Shown piece after piece: positions 60,899 through 64,000 of a stretch of 64,000 bases of DNA; the stretch's first letter is position 1, and each line of letters begins with the position of its first letter. The notes under the pieces are model-generated. The model was not told the origin of the DNA and did no database searches. It saw nothing but the letters and a program-made list of their open reading frames with translations. The position numbers and the translations under genes were made by a program. This DNA is from Alteromonas sp047556435 (GTDB lineage: Bacteria > Pseudomonadota > Gammaproteobacteria > Enterobacterales > Alteromonadaceae), in NCBI RefSeq assembly GCF_047556435.1, contig NZ_CP180210.1, positions 4,154,001 to 4,218,000 on the forward strand, read 5' to 3'.

Positions 60899-61486
60899 AT
60901 GAGCAAAGTGGAAGACTTCATTGCGGGTGCCAGCGTTGGGGCGCTCACAGGATTACTCATCGGTTTATCTACCGCATCGGTCGTGGGTACAGCAATCAGC
61001 GCCATCGCCGCCATTCTCGCCGCCGTATTAGGGCTTACTAAAGCCAAGCCTGAGCATTTTGAACAACAGCGATCCAGAATAATGGGGTTTGGTATCTTTG
61101 CCACTCTGGCCTTGCTTGGCGGCTTACTGCTGCGTGTTCAGGATATTCTCGCGCCTTCAATTAGTGACCAGATAAACGAGTGGAAACGTGCCGGCTACAC
61201 AGAAGACGTAGCCCGTGCCTACGCCGCTTTTGAGCGGCTGGGTATCAAGCCAGACGGTGCTGACATTATCTCGAAGCCCGGCCCTCTTACCGTTCTCTCG
61301 TCCAGCACCAGCTCGACTCACTGTAACAATCTGAAACCAGGAAACCGGACTGCTGCCCAATGGGTAAGCGCCGCCCGGGCAGAAGACGCGCCATGGCCCG
61401 ACATTGCCGATATCGTTGAAAGTAGCCGCGCAGAATCACAGGCAGATATTGTTAACGCAATATGGAGGGTGTTATGCGAAGTGTAA
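60899..61486 (+). CDS. Hypothetical membrane protein upstream of a serine protease
   Basis: 195 residues. Three hydrophobic segments (about 14-32, 33-46 and 63-80) precede a soluble C-terminal part with a single visible Cys pair (THCNNL and VLCEV). It overlaps the protease gene by 13 bp, so the two are coupled. It may anchor or regulate the protease. No family recognised. Confidence 0.6.
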   Translation: MSKVEDFIAGASVGALTGLLIGLSTASVVGTAISAIAAILAAVLGLTKAKPEHFEQQRSRIMGFGIFATLALLGGLLLRVQDILAPSISDQINEWKRAGYTEDVARAYAAFERLGIKPDGADIISKPGPLTVLSSSTSSTHCNNLKPGNRTAAQWVSAARAEDAPWPDIADIVESSRAESQADIVNAIWRVLCEV

Positions 61487-62988
61487 AACGGACCACGTGC
61501 TGTTTATTGACGGCGCTTAGCCTTATAACTATAGAGGCTGGCGTAGCTATGGATGCCGACACATTGCGGGAAGTGAAAAAGTCGGTTGTCAGGGTTCAGG
61601 CCAGGCAGTGCGCAAACGATGCCCAGAATGGCAGCGGATTTCTTTACGGTAAAGCGAATCAGGTTGTTACAGCGCTACACGTTATCGCCGGTTGCCAAAA
61701 GTTCAGCGTGTACCATGAGGAGTCAGGTAACACGTTAACAGCCACCGTTCTGAAAACATTTAAGAAAGCGGATATGGCGGTATTAACGCTAAGTGCGTCA
61801 CTTCCACACGCCGTGCTTACGCGGTCTAATCTGCAACCGGAATACAACGACCGGCTTATCGTAATTGGATACGAAGCAAATGCTCCGACAATGGATGACA
61901 CCGAACTGCGGGTTACCTCGGGCAGTAACCGGCTGGCGGATATGCTGAACGACAAAGCCATCACGCTGATAAAGCAGGTAGGCATGCCTTCTGTTGACCT
62001 TGAGATCCTGCGCTTTGATGGTCATCTCATCCCCGGTATTTCAGGCGGCCCCATACTGAACAAACAAGGCGAGGTCGTTGGCATTGCAGATGGCGGACTG
62101 GAAAGCGGCACCGCCAGTATCAGTTGGGGTGTACCCATTAAAAACTTTTATCACCTGATGTCGGGGAACGAGCTGGACATGTCAGGACAGGCATCCGGCG
62201 ACGGAACCCTTACCGCCTCCCGCGTTTTTTCCGCTGACACCGATATTAATATGGGGAAAAGTATCAACTGCGGCCAGTTTACGTTCAGAAAAATGCGTAC
62301 CCGCAGTCTCAATGATCTCTATCAAACATCAGACTCCCCAATGGGCATTTCTCAGCTTATCAATGCTGCCCACTATGCCGGACACGCTAATCTTAATCCA
62401 GGTTTTGATATTTATATTCATCAGGCGTCTGGCGGTGCGTTTGCGATCCCGCAAGGGTGGGAAGTTGAAAAGTCCGGTAACCACTGCAGGGCATACAATG
62501 ACACCGGGAGTGTAGAGATTCGGTTAGCAGGCGCGCAGGTGTCAGGCCCCATGGATGCCCAGCAAGTATCGGTTAACTTTGAATCGATGCTGCTGGAAAA
62601 CGACACATTGCTGGCACAGATTGATCCCAACTGGAGTTATCTGCAGCCCTTTGTTAGAAGCGATGGTCTTGTCGCCAACAGAAAGTCAGCGATGCTGTAT
62701 TCCCAGGCCACACTTTGGCAGCCTCCAATGTTTAACTCCTATGTGATGGAAACGCTGCTTGTGCGCTATGATGCCTTCCTGGGCATTGCCGCCTTTGACC
62801 GTTCGCTGTGTCGCATCAACAACTATAGTCCCGGCTGTGACCCTTCACGACCTGTAAACCGGGATTTTGTTGAAGCATCGTTAGGCGCTGCGCTGTCGAC
62901 TTTTCCCTGTGGTCGCACCGATAAGCAGTTCGCAGCACAATTTGCAGGCAACAACGTACAAGCCTGGAATAACGGCTACTGTGGATGA
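61474..62988 (+). CDS. Exported trypsin-like serine protease
   Basis: About 504 residues from the ATG at 61474, with GGAGG 5-10 bases upstream. A signal peptide (TTCCLLTALSLITIEAGVA), then a chymotrypsin-fold protease: GSGFLYGKANQVVTALHVI (His), KKADMAVLTL (Asp), IPGISGGPILNKQGEVVGI (Ser). A Cys-containing C-terminal domain of about 250 residues follows, of unknown fold. DegP-like PDZ domains are absent. Paired with the overlapping membrane protein gene. Confidence 0.82.
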   Translation: MRSVKRTTCCLLTALSLITIEAGVAMDADTLREVKKSVVRVQARQCANDAQNGSGFLYGKANQVVTALHVIAGCQKFSVYHEESGNTLTATVLKTFKKADMAVLTLSASLPHAVLTRSNLQPEYNDRLIVIGYEANAPTMDDTELRVTSGSNRLADMLNDKAITLIKQVGMPSVDLEILRFDGHLIPGISGGPILNKQGEVVGIADGGLESGTASISWGVPIKNFYHLMSGNELDMSGQASGDGTLTASRVFSADTDINMGKSINCGQFTFRKMRTRSLNDLYQTSDSPMGISQLINAAHYAGHANLNPGFDIYIHQASGGAFAIPQGWEVEKSGNHCRAYNDTGSVEIRLAGAQVSGPMDAQQVSVNFESMLLENDTLLAQIDPNWSYLQPFVRSDGLVANRKSAMLYSQATLWQPPMFNSYVMETLLVRYDAFLGIAAFDRSLCRINNYSPGCDPSRPVNRDFVEASLGAALSTFPCGRTDKQFAAQFAGNNVQAWNNGYCG

Positions 62989-63022
62989 ACCTGCCTACTT
63001 CACCGATTACACAAGGCCGGAA

Positions 63023-63301
63023 CTAACTACGATACAGCGTTTTGATAAGGTGATAGCCAAAACGCGTTTTTACCGGCCCGTGCACTTTTAGCACTTCTTT
63101 CTTAAACACAACATCGTCAAAGGCTTTTACCATCTGACCACGCCGAAATTCGCCCAAATCACCACCACGCTTACCCGATGGGCAGGTAGAATAGCGCTTG
63201 GCGAGGCTGCCAAAGTTTTTGCCTTTTTTAAGCTGCTCTAAAATCGATAAGGCTTCTTTTTCTGTTTTTACCAGAATGTGCAGTGCGGATGCGGTTGCCA
63301 T
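63023..63301 (-). CDS. ppiC: Parvulin-type peptidyl-prolyl isomerase
   Basis: 92 residues, a stand-alone parvulin domain: ALHILVKTEKEALSILEQL, NFGSLAKRYSTCPSGKRGGD, LGEFRRGQMVKAFDDVVF, GPVKTRFGYHLIKTL. It isomerises Xaa-Pro bonds in the cytoplasm. Length and sequence match E. coli PpiC. Confidence 0.95.
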   Translation of the reverse strand: MATASALHILVKTEKEALSILEQLKKGKNFGSLAKRYSTCPSGKRGGDLGEFRRGQMVKAFDDVVFKKEVLKVHGPVKTRFGYHLIKTLYRS

Positions 63302-63499
63302 GGTGTTGTCTCTAGCTGATTATCCGGCGTCGATTATAAGGTATTGCAGACCAAAATTAACGCTGTCATTGGCGAACTGAGTGCATATCCGCTTAACCAA
63401 CGGCTACCGCGCAAAAGGACAAGTAGCCGGGATATGTTGTTGGCAGTTAACAAACGCGGTTACACCTACTCGCAACACTGTGCCGCTAACCACACTTCA

Positions 63500-64000
63500 T
63501 TACGATATTTTAAACTGGCTAACCTGTTCTTGCAGCTTCGAACCAAGGTTGGCCAGTTCAGCGCTGGCATCCGATATTTGTTCGGCACTTGTCAACGTAC
63601 TACTTGAGACATCATGAATATTGTTAACGCTGCGGTTCACTTGCCCCACCACCACGCTTTGTTGTTCTGCTGCGGTCGCTATCATCGAGTTCATTTCATT
63701 GATTGAAGATACCATCTTCGTTATTGATGTCAGCGCTTTGGTGGCTCCCTCAGCCTGCTCAACCAGTGAGAGAATACTTTTCTGGTTATTGCTCATAGAA
63801 TTAACCGCGTTAACAGCGCCAGATTGCAATGTAGAGATAAGCCCCTCGATTTCCTGGGTGGAATCCTGTGTGCGCTGAGCAAGCGTTCTTACTTCAGAAG
63901 CAACCACTGCGAACCCACGGCCCTGCTCACCCGCTCTGGCAGCCTCGATAGCCGCATTCAGTGCCAGCAAGTTGGTTTGCTCAGCAATATTTTTAATCAC
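63500..64000 (-). CDS. Methyl-accepting chemotaxis protein, C-terminal part (cut by window edge)
   Basis: The visible 166 residues hold the signalling hairpin tip AEQTNLLALNAAIEAARAGE followed by RGFAVVASEVRTLAQRT, then coiled coil to the stop. The sensor and membrane part lie past base 64000. Confidence 0.93.
   Translation of the reverse strand: MIKNIAEQTNLLALNAAIEAARAGEQGRGFAVVASEVRTLAQRTQDSTQEIEGLISTLQSGAVNAVNSMSNNQKSILSLVEQAEGATKALTSITKMVSSINEMNSMIATAAEQQSVVVGQVNRSVNNIHDVSSSTLTSAEQISDASAELANLGSKLQEQVSQFKIS

Overview
The window reads as a chromosomal segment of a marine gammaproteobacterium of the Alteromonadales type. This is an inference from gene content and order (glmU - Gfo/Idh - DeoR - glmS, speA, the split pntA1/pntA2/pntB transhydrogenase, Ada-AlkA, Sel1 proteins); no rRNA or tRNA gene is present to fix the taxon. 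It has two unlike halves. Roughly 39.2-64 kb is ordinary, denser and more GC-rich core chromosome. Roughly 0-39.2 kb is a visibly AT-rich accessory region lying downstream of glmS, the classical attTn7 position.

The accessory half is built around a Tn7-like transposon. A complete tnsABCDE set (39.1-31.3 kb, minus strand) sits just inside a recognisable right end (three 19-20 bp TnsB-site-like repeats, terminus at about 39193). Remnants of further Tn7-like elements are present: a second tnsE 3' fragment (30.4-30.9 kb) and a tnsA-like fragment (4.4-4.6 kb). No left end was found, so the element may extend past base 1. Insertion sequences litter the cargo: IS630 (4.6-5.8 kb, TA duplication), a decayed IS30 (5.8-6.9 kb), an ISAs1 scrap (7.5 kb), IS21 (19.9-22.4 kb), IS256 (22.5-23.9 kb, 8-bp duplication) and an IS3 scrap (31.1 kb).

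Cargo modules, left to right: (i) a Gfo/Idh oxidoreductase with an HlyD/MFS export pair (0-4.2 kb); (ii) a low-molecular-weight phosphatase-like protein (7.0 kb); (iii) a compact cluster at 8.1-12.1 kb holding an HTH regulator, an OGG-type DNA glycosylase, and a minus-strand four-gene operon of a tiny Gly-rich protein, a PfkB-kinase/nucleoside-deoxyribosyltransferase fusion, a QueC-like PP-loop enzyme and a SagB-like nitroreductase; (iv) a secreted module (19.7-12.5 kb) of GH13 amylase, a small secreted protein, a 1.58-kb-codon Rhs/YD protein ending in a lipase-like effector domain, and a membrane protein that is the candidate immunity protein; (v) a metallophosphoesterase (24.4 kb); (vi) an operon (30.3-25.5 kb) of C5-cytosine methyltransferase, HD phosphohydrolase, P-loop ATPase and a protein of unknown family, which looks like a defence island.

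The best candidate for a new biological system is cluster (iii). QueC-like enzymes and OGG-like glycosylases occur together in type IV CBASS, where a QueC homologue (Cap9) has been reported to attach a deazaguanine to a protein N-terminus. Here there is no CD-NTase; instead there is a Gly-rich small protein that could be the acceptor, plus base-handling (deoxyribosyltransferase, kinase) and redox (nitroreductase) enzymes. Function is inferred from families only. Module (vi) is the second candidate.

The core half carries cell-wall precursor genes (glmS, glmU) with a DeoR regulator and an oxidoreductase between them, a degenerate-GGDEF membrane sensor, an alkylation-repair operon (Ada-AlkA, MGMT, EamA transporter), a class-C-like serine hydrolase, speA, two tandem secreted Sel1 paralogues, the pnt operon, several exported or membrane proteins of unknown function, a trypsin-like protease, a parvulin and the end of a chemotaxis receptor cut by the window edge.
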